Source: Rhizobiales bacterium 2SD | GTDB taxonomy: Bacteria > Pseudomonadota > Alphaproteobacteria > Rhizobiales > Beijerinckiaceae | Direction: 5' to 3' | Assembly: GCA_005502805.1 (NCBI GenBank) | Contig: SCMY01000007.1 | Location: 124,001-188,000 of the forward strand | Length of the DNA: 64,000 nt | In this document: positions 8,402 to 17,276 of the stretch, piece by piece | Layout: each line of letters opens with the position of its first letter | Position numbering within the stretch: the first letter of the stretch is position 1 | The notes under the pieces: generated by a model | Databases searched by the model: none | What the model was told of the DNA's origin: nothing | The model's input: the letters and a program-made list of their open reading frames with translations, nothing else | Translations under genes and position numbers: made by a program

Positions 8402-8426
8402 AATGCGGCGCCTGCCAACTGGTTCC
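8402..8426 (-). promoter_or_regulatory. EcfG-like promoter before ku (minus)
   Basis: On the minus strand GGAAC (8426-8422), 16 bases, then CATT (8405-8402). It differs from the EcfG consensus only in the second base of the -10 element and lies 36 bases before the Ku start. Confidence 0.45.
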
Positions 8427-8434
8427 GGCGCCCT

Positions 8435-8459
8435 GGAACTGAATCGATCAAGCCGCATT
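8435..8459 (+). promoter_or_regulatory. EcfG-like promoter before ku (plus)
   Basis: GGAAC (8435-8439), 16 bases, then CATT (8456-8459), 35 bases before the plus-strand Ku gene. The divergent partner gene has the same -10 variant at the same spacing. Confidence 0.45.
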
Positions 8460-8493
8460 GAGTCGGCAGTCGCGTTCCCGGAGTTGCGTCGTC

Positions 8494-9294
8494 ATGCCCG
8501 CCAGAACCTATTGGAAGGGCTATCTCAAGCTCTCGCTTGTCACCTGTCCTGTCGCCATGAGTCCGGCCACGTCCGAGAGCGAAAAGGTGCGCTTCCACAC
8601 ACTCAATCGCGAGACCGGCAACCGCGTCGTCAGCCGCTATGTCGACGCCGAGACGGGCAAGCCGGTCGAACCGGACGACCAGGCGAAGGGCTATGAGGCC
8701 GAGGCCGGCCGGCTCGTCGTGATCGAGGATGAGGAGCTCGAGGCAGTCAAGCTCGACACCGTCCGCACGATCGACATCGATGCCTTCGTGCCGCGCGACT
8801 CCATTCCCTGGATCTATCTCGACAGCCCGCACTACCTGGTTCCGGATGACGAGGTCGGCGAAGAGGCATTCTCGGTCATCCGCGATGCCATGACGGCGAC
8901 CAAGATGGTCGGCGTTTCCCGCGTCGTGCTCTACCGACGCGAGCGCGCTGTCATGCTGGAACCGCGCGATAAGGGCATCGTCCTCTGGACGCTGCGCTAT
9001 GGCGACGAGGTCCGTGACGCGAAGAGCTACTTTGCCGAGATCGAAAAGGAGAAGCCCGAGCCCGAGCTGCTCGACCTCGCGCAGAGGTTCATCAAGGCGA
9101 AGACCAGGGATTGGTCGCCGGAGATGGTCAAGGACCCGGTGCAGGAGCACCTGCTGAAGCTGATCGCCGCGAAGAAGCGCAAGGGGGCCCGCAAGGTCAC
9201 CGCAGCCGCCGGTGGCAAGGACCGGCCGGGTAACGTCGTCAACCTGTTCGATGCCCTGAAGAAGAGCCTGCAGGCGGACAAGTCGCTGCGGTGA
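8494..9294 (+). CDS. ku: second Ku protein
   Basis: A 266-residue Ku homologue, clearly paralogous to the one at 7545 (shared WKGYLKLSLVTCPVA, FHTLNRETGNRV, DSPHYLVPDDEVGEEAF). Its tail (RKVTAAAGGKDRPGNVVNLF, then DALKKSL) is shorter and differs from the lysine-rich tail of its partner, which suggests that the two are not interchangeable. The start at 8494 begins the conserved core. Two divergent Ku genes 127 bases apart may make homo- or heterodimers; this is inferred. Confidence 0.9.
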   Translation: MPARTYWKGYLKLSLVTCPVAMSPATSESEKVRFHTLNRETGNRVVSRYVDAETGKPVEPDDQAKGYEAEAGRLVVIEDEELEAVKLDTVRTIDIDAFVPRDSIPWIYLDSPHYLVPDDEVGEEAFSVIRDAMTATKMVGVSRVVLYRRERAVMLEPRDKGIVLWTLRYGDEVRDAKSYFAEIEKEKPEPELLDLAQRFIKAKTRDWSPEMVKDPVQEHLLKLIAAKKRKGARKVTAAAGGKDRPGNVVNLFDALKKSLQADKSLR

Positions 9295-9302
9295 AATGGG
9301 AC

Positions 9303-9332
9303 AGGGCTGACCTCCCTTCGAAGGTCAGCCCT
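9303..9332 (+). terminator. hairpin terminator between ku and xth
   Basis: AGGGCTGACCT (9303-9313) and AGGTCAGCCCT (9322-9332) are perfectly complementary across an 8-base loop. There is no T run. It lies 9 bases after the Ku stop and could serve both convergent genes. Confidence 0.6.
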
Positions 9333-9518
9333 GCTGGCCGTGGCGAGCTGGAATGCCCGAACTGCCGGTACATCCGCGGCGAACTCGAACGGGCAATCAA
9401 CAGACCATACCGCCGGAGGCGAGCGTAGCCGGGTACGCTCCAGCCGCCAGTCGCTAATTCGGCTCTACCAGGCGCCATTTCGGGGGTACGTCGCCCATTC
9501 CAATCGGGTGCGAGCATC

Positions 9519-10292
9519 CTAGCCTTCAAGGCGGATCCACGTCGGAGCATGGTCGCTTGCCTTGTCCCAGCCGCGCACTTGCCGATCGACATCGGCGGCG
9601 ATGATCCGCTTGGACAGTGCCGGACTCACCAGCAGATGGTCGAGCCGGAGCCCCGCATTCCGGCCCCAAGCGTTCCGAAAATAGTCCCAGAAGGTGTAGA
9701 TGCGCTCCTCCGGGTGCATGGCCCGAAGTGCGTCGGTCCACCCTTGCGCGATCAAGTCTCGAAAGGCCTGGCGCACCTCAGGGCGAAACAGCGCATCGTC
9801 GACCCAGCGTTCCGGCTTGTAGACGTCGATCTCGGTCGGAATCACGTTGAAGTCGCCGATCAGCGCGACCGGGATCTTGTGCGCGAGCAGCTCGGCTGCA
9901 TGGGAGGCGAGCCGCTCCAGCCAGGCGAGCTTGTAGTCGAATTTTGGACCAGGCGCCGGGTTGCCGTTCGGCAGATATAGGCACCCGATCAGCACCCCGC
10001 CAATGGCAGCCTCGATATAGCGGCTTTGCATATCCTCATCGTCGCCCGGGAGACCACGCCGGGTTTCGATCGGGTCTGAACCGCGCGCCAGGATCGCGAC
10101 ACCATTCCAGCTCTTCTGCCCGTGCCAGACCGCTCCATATCCAGTGGCCCTGATCGCGGCTTGTGGAAACTTGCCCTGTGGTGCCTTCAGCTCTTGCAAG
10201 CAAACGATGTCCGGCTTGGCTTCCGATAGCCACCGCAGCAGCACCGGCAACCGGCCATTGATGCCATTGATGTTGAAGGTTGCGATCAGCAC
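9519..10292 (-). CDS. xth: exodeoxyribonuclease III
   Basis: A 257-residue endonuclease/exonuclease/phosphatase-fold protein of the ExoIII/AP endonuclease family, which acts at abasic sites in base-excision repair. Motifs: ATFNINGINGR (Asn), IVCLQELKAP (metal Glu), LPNGNPAPGPKFDYKLAWL, IGDFNVIPTEIDVY (Asp/Asn), TFWDYF, GLRLDHLL and ASDHAPTW (final His). An exact EcfG-type promoter stands 20 bases upstream, which groups it with the Ku genes as stress-induced DNA repair. Confidence 0.9.
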   Translation of the reverse strand: MLIATFNINGINGRLPVLLRWLSEAKPDIVCLQELKAPQGKFPQAAIRATGYGAVWHGQKSWNGVAILARGSDPIETRRGLPGDDEDMQSRYIEAAIGGVLIGCLYLPNGNPAPGPKFDYKLAWLERLASHAAELLAHKIPVALIGDFNVIPTEIDVYKPERWVDDALFRPEVRQAFRDLIAQGWTDALRAMHPEERIYTFWDYFRNAWGRNAGLRLDHLLVSPALSKRIIAADVDRQVRGWDKASDHAPTWIRLEG

Positions 10293-10312
10293 TACCGGCC
10301 CCCTTGGCGACC

Positions 10313-10337
10313 AACGTCAGCTGGTCATGCGCGTTCC
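10313..10337 (-). promoter_or_regulatory. EcfG-type promoter of xth
   Basis: On the minus strand GGAAC (10337-10333), 16 bases, CGTT (10316-10313): an exact EcfG consensus match directly before the exonuclease gene. Confidence 0.7.
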
Positions 10338-10409
10338 AGAGACGGTGCAATATTCAGTGGAAATGGACAGGACAGCGCCGTCGCTGCCTGCGATGGCGCG
10401 CCCTGATCG

Positions 10410-10655
10410 CTATCGCTTCAATTGCTCGGGGAATCGCTGGGACAGGGTTCGAAAGCGATCGACGATCCGGCGGAGCAACTCGGCATCATCGGCGCCACCA
10501 CCCATTAGAATGCTCTCCACGATGTAGCTCAGACGCTCTCGATCGCGAGCGTGAGCGCCCGCGGCTGACCTGCTTTGAAGCTGGCTCCATGCCTCCTCGA
10601 GCAATGTCAGCGCGCGGCGCCGTTGCGACGAATCCATCAGGGGGCTGAAGGTCAT
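10410..10655 (-). CDS. small helical hypothetical protein, paralogue of 2069-2296
   Basis: An 81-residue helical protein of unknown function. RRRALTLLEEAWSQL, DRERLSYIVESIL and LRRIVDRFRTLSQRF line up with the protein at 2069-2296. It follows the gene at 10661 by five bases and is probably co-transcribed with it, upstream of exonuclease III. Confidence 0.55.
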   Translation of the reverse strand: MTFSPLMDSSQRRRALTLLEEAWSQLQSRSAAGAHARDRERLSYIVESILMGGGADDAELLRRIVDRFRTLSQRFPEQLKR

Positions 10656-10660
10656 TTCGC

Positions 10661-10849
10661 TTATCTGTCCTGGATGGCGAGCATCTCGCGGATCAGGTGA
10701 TCGGCTTTGGCCTGTGCGGCTCGAAACCTATCGAGATCGATAACATCGCCGTCGGAGCCAAGTGCCTCCATAGCCTCCACAACCGCATCCTTCAGGCTGT
10801 CGAGGCGAACGCGTAAGTCTTCAATCACGGCCGGGACAATTTCGCTCAT
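10661..10849 (-). CDS. small hypothetical protein
   Basis: A 62-residue protein (MSEIVPAVIEDLRVRLDSLK, then MEALGSDGDVIDLDRFRAAQ) predicted to be two helices. The start at 10849 is the first Met with coding-like sequence; the open frame continues upstream in poorer sequence. It is the first gene of a two-gene unit with 10410-10655. Function unknown. Confidence 0.45.
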   Translation of the reverse strand: MSEIVPAVIEDLRVRLDSLKDAVVEAMEALGSDGDVIDLDRFRAAQAKADHLIREMLAIQDR

Positions 10850-11114
10850 CGGCGCAATGTACGGCACGAAGCGAAACGCGGCGCTGTCAAATGCCAGTTC
10901 CGCCGTGGCGCAGCTCCTCGGCGAGATCGAGCGGTATAAGCGCACAGCGGCGAGCCCCTAGACGCCGCGCTCTCAATCGGTGCCTGCAACCATCCGCCAG
11001 TACGTCCTTCCCATGTGGAAAGGTGGGCACCGATGGAAATCCGGGCGCCACACCAGCGGTGATAGACCAAAATACGGTGGCGACGCCTCCTTGAATTGGC
11101 CGGCCTGAACGGGG

Positions 11115-12188
11115 TTACCGATCCAGACCGTTTCGCTGCATCGATAGCAACACGGCCAATCCTTCAGCCTTCCACGTGTATTGAATAGCGCAACCTGCAA
11201 TGGATCTGGCAGCGCGGTCGATCATGGTGGAGCCAAAGCCTGCATGTTCGGGACGGGCTTCTATCGCCGGACCTCCAGCTTCATTCCAGAGGACGCGGAC
11301 GGCCTGCTCATCACACTCGACCGTGATGGATATCGATCCCATTGGTGACGACAATGCGCCGTACTTGACCGAATTGGTCGCCATCTCGTGGACGATGAGC
11401 GCTAAGCTGGTTGCCGTTTGCGGGCCGATCGACGCGTCGTCGCCGACAATGCGCACTCGGTCCGCCGCCCCATTCTGGTAGGGCGCGAAAAGGTCCGTCA
11501 TGAGCTTCAGGATCCCGCCGCCAGATCCGCTTTTGGGACGACCCACGAATGAATGGGCGCGGTGGAGTGCCGCGAACCGCTCCTCGAGCTTTGCCGCGAA
11601 CTGGCGGCTCTCCGGCTCGCTCCGCGCGGCCAGGCGCACGATGCTGTTCATCACCGCGAAGATGTTCGCGATACGGTGCCCAAGCTCGCGCGCGATCAGC
11701 TCGGAATGCTCCTCGGCCTGCTTCCTGGCCGTCACGTCGATATGGGCTCCACGGAGCAGGAGCGGCTCTCCGGACTCGCCGCGCTCGATCTCCGCCTTGG
11801 CAAGGATCCAGCGGGTTTTCCCGTCGCTGGGCCGGACGATGCGGTACTCGACCTCGTAGTCGGTGGAGCTGCCGCGGACAGTTTCGAGGAAATGAGAGAG
11901 GACACGGTCCCGGTCATCGGGATGGATGCGCCGAACCCAATCCTCATGCGTCTCGTGCACCGTTTCTGGAGGAAGGCCGTGCACCGCAAGGTATTCGGGC
12001 GAGCGCGTATTGCGGAACTGGCCGCCTCGCAGATCTACGGTCAGGCCGCCGATCTGCCCGATCTTCTGGACACGAGCGAATTCCAGCTCACGTTCCGTCA
12101 GTCGCGCCTCGACCCCGGACGCCTCGCCTTCATTCATTCGAACGCCCTGCCAACCGATCCGGGCCCAAGGCAGCAAATCACGGTCCAT
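11115..12188 (-). CDS. PAS-domain HWE-family sensor histidine kinase
   Basis: A 357-residue soluble kinase without membrane segments. Residues about 40-160 form a PAS domain (VDLRGGQFRNTRSPEYLAVH ... RWILAKAEIERGESGEPLLL ... GAHIDVTARKQ). The phosphoacceptor region is ARELGHRIANIFAVMNSIV, and the HWE signature is seen as LALIVHEMATNSVKYGAL and VRVLWNEAGG. HWE kinases in Hyphomicrobiales commonly feed the PhyR-NepR-EcfG pathway, which fits the stress-promoter-rich surroundings. The start could also be the ATG at 12137, 17 codons later; neither has a strong ribosome site. Confidence 0.85.
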   Translation of the reverse strand: MDRDLLPWARIGWQGVRMNEGEASGVEARLTERELEFARVQKIGQIGGLTVDLRGGQFRNTRSPEYLAVHGLPPETVHETHEDWVRRIHPDDRDRVLSHFLETVRGSSTDYEVEYRIVRPSDGKTRWILAKAEIERGESGEPLLLRGAHIDVTARKQAEEHSELIARELGHRIANIFAVMNSIVRLAARSEPESRQFAAKLEERFAALHRAHSFVGRPKSGSGGGILKLMTDLFAPYQNGAADRVRIVGDDASIGPQTATSLALIVHEMATNSVKYGALSSPMGSISITVECDEQAVRVLWNEAGGPAIEARPEHAGFGSTMIDRAARSIAGCAIQYTWKAEGLAVLLSMQRNGLDR

Positions 12189-12286
12189 GAGTCAAACGGA
12201 GTAGCGGTTCGTCACCGGCAGGGGGGCTCGCCAAGCGCGCCTCATGGGCGCTGATCCAGCCCGAAAACCGAGCCCCGGCTTCGGCC

Positions 12287-12532
12287 TTACCGCATGGCAA
12301 AGTGGACAGCGAACCCAGCGATCCCGGCCAGCACCAGGCCGACGACCAGCACGGCGAGGACCGGCACGCCCAGAAAGCCCTGACGAGCCTCGACCGGCGT
12401 TTCTACAGCTGGATCAGCACCGGAGTGAGTATCCGGATGCATGGGGGTAAGAGCCTCCCCACCCGGCGTCTCCTTCTGGCGTTCCGCGCGAGCGTTCGCG
12501 ACACGAATTTCGGAATCGTTTGGATTGCTCAT
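12287..12532 (-). CDS. small single-span membrane protein
   Basis: An 81-residue protein with a hydrophilic N-terminal half and one C-terminal transmembrane helix (GFLGVPVLAVLVVGLVLAGI, then AGFAVHFAMR), that is, a tail-anchored topology. GGAGACCAAGT before the ATG supports the start. Neighbours are CsbD and PRC-barrel stress proteins. Function unknown. Confidence 0.6.
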   Translation of the reverse strand: MSNPNDSEIRVANARAERQKETPGGEALTPMHPDTHSGADPAVETPVEARQGFLGVPVLAVLVVGLVLAGIAGFAVHFAMR

Positions 12533-12580
12533 ACTTGGTCTCCGCGTTGGCGCGCCGGTCAGGCTCTCTGCTGAAATGAC

Positions 12581-12613
12581 AAGGCCCGCCGCTCGTCGAG
12601 AGCAGCGGGCCTT
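12581..12613 (-). terminator. hairpin terminator after csbD
   Basis: AAGGCCCGC (12581-12589) pairs with GCGGGCCTT (12605-12613); inner bases GCTC/GAGC extend the stem. On the minus strand it ends in CTTGTCATTT. It lies 45 bases after the CsbD stop. Confidence 0.65.
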
Positions 12614-12656
12614 CGCCCGAGCCTTGGCTGAACAGCGCAGGCTCGCGCGTTCAGGC

Positions 12657-12860
12657 TCACCAGGTCTGGCGATTGTACCAGGTGTCGACGTCGGTCTTCA
12701 CCTTGTCCTTCTCGATCCCGTAGCGCTCCTGGATCTTGCCTTCGAGCTGGTCGCGCTTGCCGGCGATGACGTCGAGGTCGTCATCGGTCAGCTTGCCCCA
12801 CTGCTCCTTGACCTTACCCTTGAGCTGCTTCCAGTTCCCTTCGACGCGGTTCCAGTCCAT
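12657..12860 (-). CDS. CsbD-family stress protein
   Basis: A 67-residue CsbD-like protein (MDWNRVEGNWKQLKGKVKEQ, WGKLTDDDLDVIAGKRDQLE, GKIQERYGIEKDK), a full-length member of this general-stress family of unknown biochemical role. It lies 42 bases downstream of the secreted PRC-barrel gene on the same strand and probably shares that gene's EcfG promoter. Confidence 0.9.
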   Translation of the reverse strand: MDWNRVEGNWKQLKGKVKEQWGKLTDDDLDVIAGKRDQLEGKIQERYGIEKDKVKTDVDTWYNRQTW

Positions 12861-12902
12861 CGCGGATCTCCTTCAAATGTCGGTGGGGATGTGGCCGAGA
12901 GA

Positions 12903-13307
12903 TTACTTGCTCCAGCGGCCTTCGTATTTGAACTCAGGCGCGGCCTTCAGGGCGTCCTTCGTCGTGTCCATCGTCGCCGACCACTTCTTGTCGTTCTCGG
13001 AGTAAACGACGTTCACCGCGGACGGCGTCACCACGACATGGCGCTCGCCGATGCCGAGGAAGCCGCCCACCGAGAGGATCAGGCCGGACAGCGTACCGTT
13101 CGAAACGACCAGGTCCTTGATCTCGCCGACGGTCTCCTTGGCGTTGTTCTGGACGTTGAGACCGATCAGGTTGCTGCTCAGGACGTCGGTGGGCAGCGCC
13201 TTGACGTAAACCTCGCGCGTGGCAGTCGTCGCGGTCTGCGCCTGCAAAGCGGTCGCTCCAACGAACGACGTGGCCACGGCAAGAGCGACGATCAAATTGC
13301 GCATCAT
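12903..13307 (-). CDS. secreted PRC-barrel domain protein
   Basis: A 134-residue protein with a signal peptide (MMRNLIVALAVATSFVGATA, cleaved near LQAQ) and one PRC-barrel domain (DVLSSNLIGLNVQNNAKETV, then GEIKDLVVSNG and LILSVGGFLGIGERHVVVTP). The GGFLGIG turn is shared with the cytoplasmic PRC-barrel protein at 2418. An exact EcfG promoter stands upstream, and csbD follows as a probable second gene. Confidence 0.85.
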   Translation of the reverse strand: MMRNLIVALAVATSFVGATALQAQTATTATREVYVKALPTDVLSSNLIGLNVQNNAKETVGEIKDLVVSNGTLSGLILSVGGFLGIGERHVVVTPSAVNVVYSENDKKWSATMDTTKDALKAAPEFKYEGRWSK

Positions 13308-13343
13308 GTATTCTCCAAACGCGGATGACCCAGCCGCCGGATC

Positions 13344-13368
13344 AACGTCCCCCTATGACGGTTGTTCC
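13344..13368 (-). promoter_or_regulatory. EcfG-type promoter of PRC-barrel/csbD unit
   Basis: On the minus strand GGAAC (13368-13364), 16 bases, CGTT (13347-13344), an exact consensus match, 37 bases before the start at 13307. Confidence 0.7.
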
Positions 13369-13465
13369 GTGTCCCTTCGGACCTGCGACAAGTCATGCAC
13401 GGAGTGGCGATCGGCTATCCGGCAGGGGCGCGTGCGGAGCCGAGATAGCCTGCCATCACAACGGC

Positions 13466-14311
13466 TTACGCGGCATGTGCCGCGGCAGGAGCCACCACCT
13501 TTTCCGTGATGACCTCGAAGCGTCGCAGGATGTGCGGACCGAAGGTGTGGATCATCGGGATGTCAGCGGCATCCCGGCCGCGCGCAACCAGCACACGCCC
13601 GATCCGGGGCATGTTGTGGCGCGCATCGAAGGTGTACCAGCGCCCGCCGAGATAGGCCTCGAACCAGGCGTTGTAGTCCATCGGAGCAGGATCGGGCGGC
13701 ACGCCGATGTCACCGAGGAAGCCGTTGCAATACCGCGCCGGGATGTTCATGCAACGGCAGAGGGCGATGGCGAGATGGGTGAAGTCGCGGCAGACGCCGA
13801 CGCGCTCGTTCATCGCCTGCATCGCGGTTCGCGTGTTGCGCGCGAACTGATAGTCGAACCGGATCTGCGCGTTGACGAAGTTGCAGATCTGCTGGACCCG
13901 GTTCCAGCCGGGCGCGAAGTTTCCAAACAGGCTCCAGGCGGCGCCCGAGAGCTCGTCGACCTCGCAATACCTGCTGGACAATGTGTATTCGAGGACGTCG
14001 GGCGGCAGGTCCGCTGGCCAGATCTCCTGAGCGGCCTTGTCCCATTGATCGGGCACTCCCGAGTCGCGGATCACCGCATCATGCGAGAAGACCGCGCCGC
14101 CAGCCGGCACCGCGAGCCGCCTGCAGCGATTGCCGAACCCATCCGTATAGTCCGATGCGATGATAGGAGCGCCGGTGCTCAACGCCGAGATGCTGGGGCC
14201 CCGCCCCTGAACGAGATCGGCGTCGCGGCTCGGGTGAGGGTCGAGCAGGAGGATGGCGGGGGTAGGCTGGGCGGTGACGATTTCGATGTGATAGCCGATG
14301 CGAATGTCCAT
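13466..14311 (-). CDS. transglutaminase-like cysteine protease
   Basis: A 281-residue protein with an N-terminal beta-sandwich region and a transglutaminase-like core. The catalytic triad is visible: Cys in NERVGVCRDFTHLAIALCR, His/Asn region in PMDYNAWFEAYLGGRW and Asp in WYTFDARHNMPRIGR. The start at 14311 (GGGAAAGCGCA upstream) trims 37 unconserved codons. Members act as peptidases or amidases on unknown targets. A GGAAC-N16-TGTT element lies 29 bases upstream. Confidence 0.8.
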   Translation of the reverse strand: MDIRIGYHIEIVTAQPTPAILLLDPHPSRDADLVQGRGPSISALSTGAPIIASDYTDGFGNRCRRLAVPAGGAVFSHDAVIRDSGVPDQWDKAAQEIWPADLPPDVLEYTLSSRYCEVDELSGAAWSLFGNFAPGWNRVQQICNFVNAQIRFDYQFARNTRTAMQAMNERVGVCRDFTHLAIALCRCMNIPARYCNGFLGDIGVPPDPAPMDYNAWFEAYLGGRWYTFDARHNMPRIGRVLVARGRDAADIPMIHTFGPHILRRFEVITEKVVAPAAAHAA

Positions 14312-14339
14312 TGCGCTTTCCCGACGATGATGAAAGCGC

Positions 14340-14364
14340 AACACCCCGCGAACGATTGGGTTCC
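14340..14364 (-). promoter_or_regulatory. EcfG-like promoter
   Basis: On the minus strand GGAAC (14364-14360), 16 bases, TGTT (14343-14340), before the transglutaminase-like gene. One base departs from the -10 consensus. Confidence 0.45.
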
Positions 14365-14424
14365 TACAAGGTGTGCCGAAGAAAGTAGCAGTAGGCTGCG
14401 CCCTGTGCCGGCGCGGCTCCACGA

Positions 14425-14700
14425 TTACTTCAGCTTTTGGTTCGAACGATTGAGCAAGTCGGTTATCGGATTCTGCGGGCTCCGAGGCTGGTGGGCCCGG
14501 CCATCCTGCCGCTTGGCTCCCACGATCTGTGCTTCCCCGATTACGCGCTCTCGATCATCGGAGTCCTTCACCCGATACTGCGGTTCCCCGTCAACGAGGG
14601 ACGGCAGAAGCCGTGAAACGATGTACGTGCCGATGGCATCGGTGTCGTGAAAGCCAAAAGCCAGGCTGACACGATCACCTACCGCGTATTGATGGTCCAT
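14425..14700 (-). CDS. small hypothetical protein
   Basis: A 91-residue protein with an N-terminal beta-rich module (YAVGDRVSLAFGFHDTDAIG, TYIVSRLLPSLVDGE, QYRVKDSDDRERVI) and a polar C-terminal tail. CTTGGAGCAAAC before the ATG at 14700 is a good ribosome site. No known function; it lies among stress genes. Confidence 0.6.
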   Translation of the reverse strand: MDHQYAVGDRVSLAFGFHDTDAIGTYIVSRLLPSLVDGEPQYRVKDSDDRERVIGEAQIVGAKRQDGRAHQPRSPQNPITDLLNRSNQKLK

Positions 14701-14948
14701 GTTTGCTCCAAGCCACAGGCCTGGGAGGCAGAGCCGAATTGCACATGCCTCGCGGCGCCAGGCTCAATTGGCAGTTGCACAATAGCAGGGCCAGCCTTGG
14801 AGCGCGCCATCATTTGACAGGGTCCTGAATGCCTATGCTGTTAGCAGCGATATAAAGCCCCGCCAGCTTGGCCGGAGTAGCCTTTCAGCCTTCAGCCCTT
14901 CACTCAGCGAAGGGTTTGATCGTGAGCCCGCCGTAGACTGGACCGGCG

Positions 14949-17045
14949 TCAGGCCAAGGATCGAACACTCCGCTCTCGGTCCCATTGCCGCGTTCGCGCG
15001 GCGGCCAGGAAATCCGCAGTGTTGAGCGCTAGATCGACCACGCCTGCATCAGCGACTATTCCCGCCTTATCTAGCAGCGGCTTGGCATCACCTGTGAAGC
15101 CGACGGCCTTGAGGTGCCCAAAGGCGTCCATCGCGAACGCGAGAGCCGCACCCTCTTTCAGCAGGTGCGCGCAGCCTTCCTGGGAGAGAACAAGAGCAAC
15201 GGCATCGAAGATCACGGATGGCGTGCCGGCAAGCTGGCCATCTGCCTTGAGGATCTTGCCATTCTTCAAGGTCACACCGCCGATCTTCGGCGCCACAATC
15301 TTGACCGTGCCGCCTTCTGCCTCAACCCCCTTCCTAACCACGTCGACCGTCGCGCCATCGGCTCCATCGGTGACAAGAATGCCCACCGCTCGGCCTTTCA
15401 GCGTCTCCGGATATTTCCCTACGATTCTGAGCGCAGGCGATAAATCCATGTTCTGCGGGGTGAGTGCAGCCTTTGAAGGCTTCGGTGGCGGGACGTTCAA
15501 GCCCTCAGCAACGCGTTTTGCCAAGTCGGCGTCAACATTGCCCAGGTTGGCCAGTACCCTGTTTCGGACATGCTCAAGCGTGACCTTCGAGAGCTCGAAG
15601 ACGAGCGCACTGGCTATATGCGCCTGTTCGATCTCGCTCTGCGAGCGGAAGAACAGACGCGCCTGGCTGTAATGGTCCGCGAAGCTCTCGGCCCGCAGTC
15701 GCACCTTGTGCTCCTCGACCGGCACCGCGGCTGTGCGGAACCCGCCGACCGGATCCTCGCGCGGACCACCCTCCTCGCCGGATTCCGACAGGCTGTTGGG
15801 TTCGTAGTTGGCGCGGCCTTTGAACACTTGCGTCTGCATGTGCCCGTCGCGCTGGAGATTCTGAAAGGGGCAGCCCTTCGCCTTGTTGATCGGCAGCTGA
15901 TGAAAATTCACCGTGCCGAGCCGCGAGAGCTGGGTGTCCTGATAGGAGAACAACCTGCCCTGCAGCAGCGGGTCTTCAGAGACGTCGATGCCGGGCGGCA
16001 GGTTGGTCGGGAGGAATGCAACCTGCTCCGTCTCGGCGAAGAAGTTGTCCGGGTTGCGGTTCAGCACCATCCGGCCGATTACGCGGATCGGCACGAGCTC
16101 CTCAGGGATCAGTTTGGTCGCGTCGAGGATATCGAAGGGAAGGGCATCGGCTTCCTCCTGGCTCAGCAACTGCACGCCGAACTCCCATTCTGGGAAGTCA
16201 CCCTTGTCGATCGCCTCGTACAGGTCGCGGCGGTGATAGTCCGGGTCGGCGCCTGCAATCTTCACGGCTTCGTCCCAACAGGTCGACTGGGTGCCGAGCT
16301 TGGGACGCCAATGGAACTTGACGAAAGTCGGCCGGCCCTCGTCGTCGAGCAGGCGGAAGGTGTTGACGCCAAAGCCCTCGATCATGCGAAGCGAGCGCGG
16401 GATGGCACGGTCGGACATCGCCCACATGACCATATGCGTCGACTCGGGCATCAGGCCGACGAAGTCCCAAAAGGTGTCATGCGCGCTCGCCGCCTGCGGA
16501 TAGCCACGATCGGCTTCCATCTTCACCGCGTGGATCAGGTCGGGAAACTTGATCGCATCCTGGATAAAGAAAACCGGGATGTTGTTGCCGACGAGATCCC
16601 AGTTGCCTTCCTTCGTGTAGAACTTGACGGCAAAGCCGCGCACGTCGCGCGGTGTATCGACCGATCCGGCGCCGCCCGCGACAGTTGAAAAGCGGGTGAA
16701 AACTTCGGTCTTGGCGCCGACCTCGATGAGGATTTTGGCGCGCGAGAATTCCGCCAGGGACTCTGTCAGTTCGAAGAAGCCATGGGCCGCTGACCCGCGG
16801 GCGTGAACGATGCGCTCGGGAATGCGCTCGTGATCGAAGTGCTGGATTTTCTCGCGCAGCACAAAGTCTTCGAGCAAAGTCGGACCGCGTTGACCGCCCT
16901 TGAGCGAATTCTGGTTGTCGCTGATGGGAACGCCGTGATTGGTCGTGATGCGCGTCTCGGGAGCGCTGGACGACTGGTGCAGTTCCCCACCCGATCCCAG
17001 CCGGGAGGTCGTGTCGTTTGAAGCACGTCCATTGGAAGTCGCCAT
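14949..17045 (-). CDS. katE: large-subunit monofunctional catalase (HPII type)
   Basis: A 698-residue heme catalase of the large-subunit clade. Catalytic His lies in [20 protein letters not shown] and the Asn in [19 protein letters not shown]. The heme-binding part contains [14 protein letters not shown] with the proximal Tyr. Residues from about 545 form the extra C-terminal class-I amidotransferase-like domain ([20 protein letters not shown]) that marks HPII-type enzymes. The ATG at 17045, preceded by GAGGACACCGTC, is preferred to a GTG 11 codons earlier. A GGAAC-N16-AGTT element lies 80 bases upstream. Confidence 0.92.
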   Translation of the reverse strand: MATSNGRASNDTTSRLGSGGELHQSSSAPETRITTNHGVPISDNQNSLKGGQRGPTLLEDFVLREKIQHFDHERIPERIVHARGSAAHGFFELTESLAEFSRAKILIEVGAKTEVFTRFSTVAGGAGSVDTPRDVRGFAVKFYTKEGNWDLVGNNIPVFFIQDAIKFPDLIHAVKMEADRGYPQAASAHDTFWDFVGLMPESTHMVMWAMSDRAIPRSLRMIEGFGVNTFRLLDDEGRPTFVKFHWRPKLGTQSTCWDEAVKIAGADPDYHRRDLYEAIDKGDFPEWEFGVQLLSQEEADALPFDILDATKLIPEELVPIRVIGRMVLNRNPDNFFAETEQVAFLPTNLPPGIDVSEDPLLQGRLFSYQDTQLSRLGTVNFHQLPINKAKGCPFQNLQRDGHMQTQVFKGRANYEPNSLSESGEEGGPREDPVGGFRTAAVPVEEHKVRLRAESFADHYSQARLFFRSQSEIEQAHIASALVFELSKVTLEHVRNRVLANLGNVDADLAKRVAEGLNVPPPKPSKAALTPQNMDLSPALRIVGKYPETLKGRAVGILVTDGADGATVDVVRKGVEAEGGTVKIVAPKIGGVTLKNGKILKADGQLAGTPSVIFDAVALVLSQEGCAHLLKEGAALAFAMDAFGHLKAVGFTGDAKPLLDKAGIVADAGVVDLALNTADFLAAARTRQWDRERSVRSLA

Positions 17046-17124
17046 GACGGTGTCCTCGTTGCTGATGCCGCTGGCCACCGATCGGAGTCAAAGAGGCGAC
17101 TCTCATCTGACGTGCCAGTTTCTC

Positions 17125-17149
17125 AACTCGACTTGCGGCTGGTCGTTCC
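17125..17149 (-). promoter_or_regulatory. EcfG-like promoter of catalase
   Basis: On the minus strand GGAAC (17149-17145), 16 bases, AGTT (17128-17125). The conserved GTT is kept but the first base differs from consensus. Confidence 0.4.
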
Positions 17150-17276
17150 GATGACGTCCAATTTGAAACTTGGTTGGCGGCCCCGGAGATTGCACCGCAT
17201 AGCTTGCCGCTTTGGCCTCTCGGCGCGGGGGGACAGCTGGGCGCGCGGAATGCGATCGAATTCCTTTGATATCTTG

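Noticed and set aside
9340..9522. A short open frame between ku and xth
   Set aside because: No ribosome site, poor codon use and no similarity; the interval is explained by a terminator between convergent genes.
10866..10915. A further EcfG promoter before the gene at 10661
   Set aside because: GTTCC and AACG are present, but the spacing is 18 bases, outside the 16-17 range seen at the other sites.
13325..14650. A 441-codon plus-strand open frame
   Set aside because: It is antisense to the transglutaminase-like gene, which has clear catalytic motifs.
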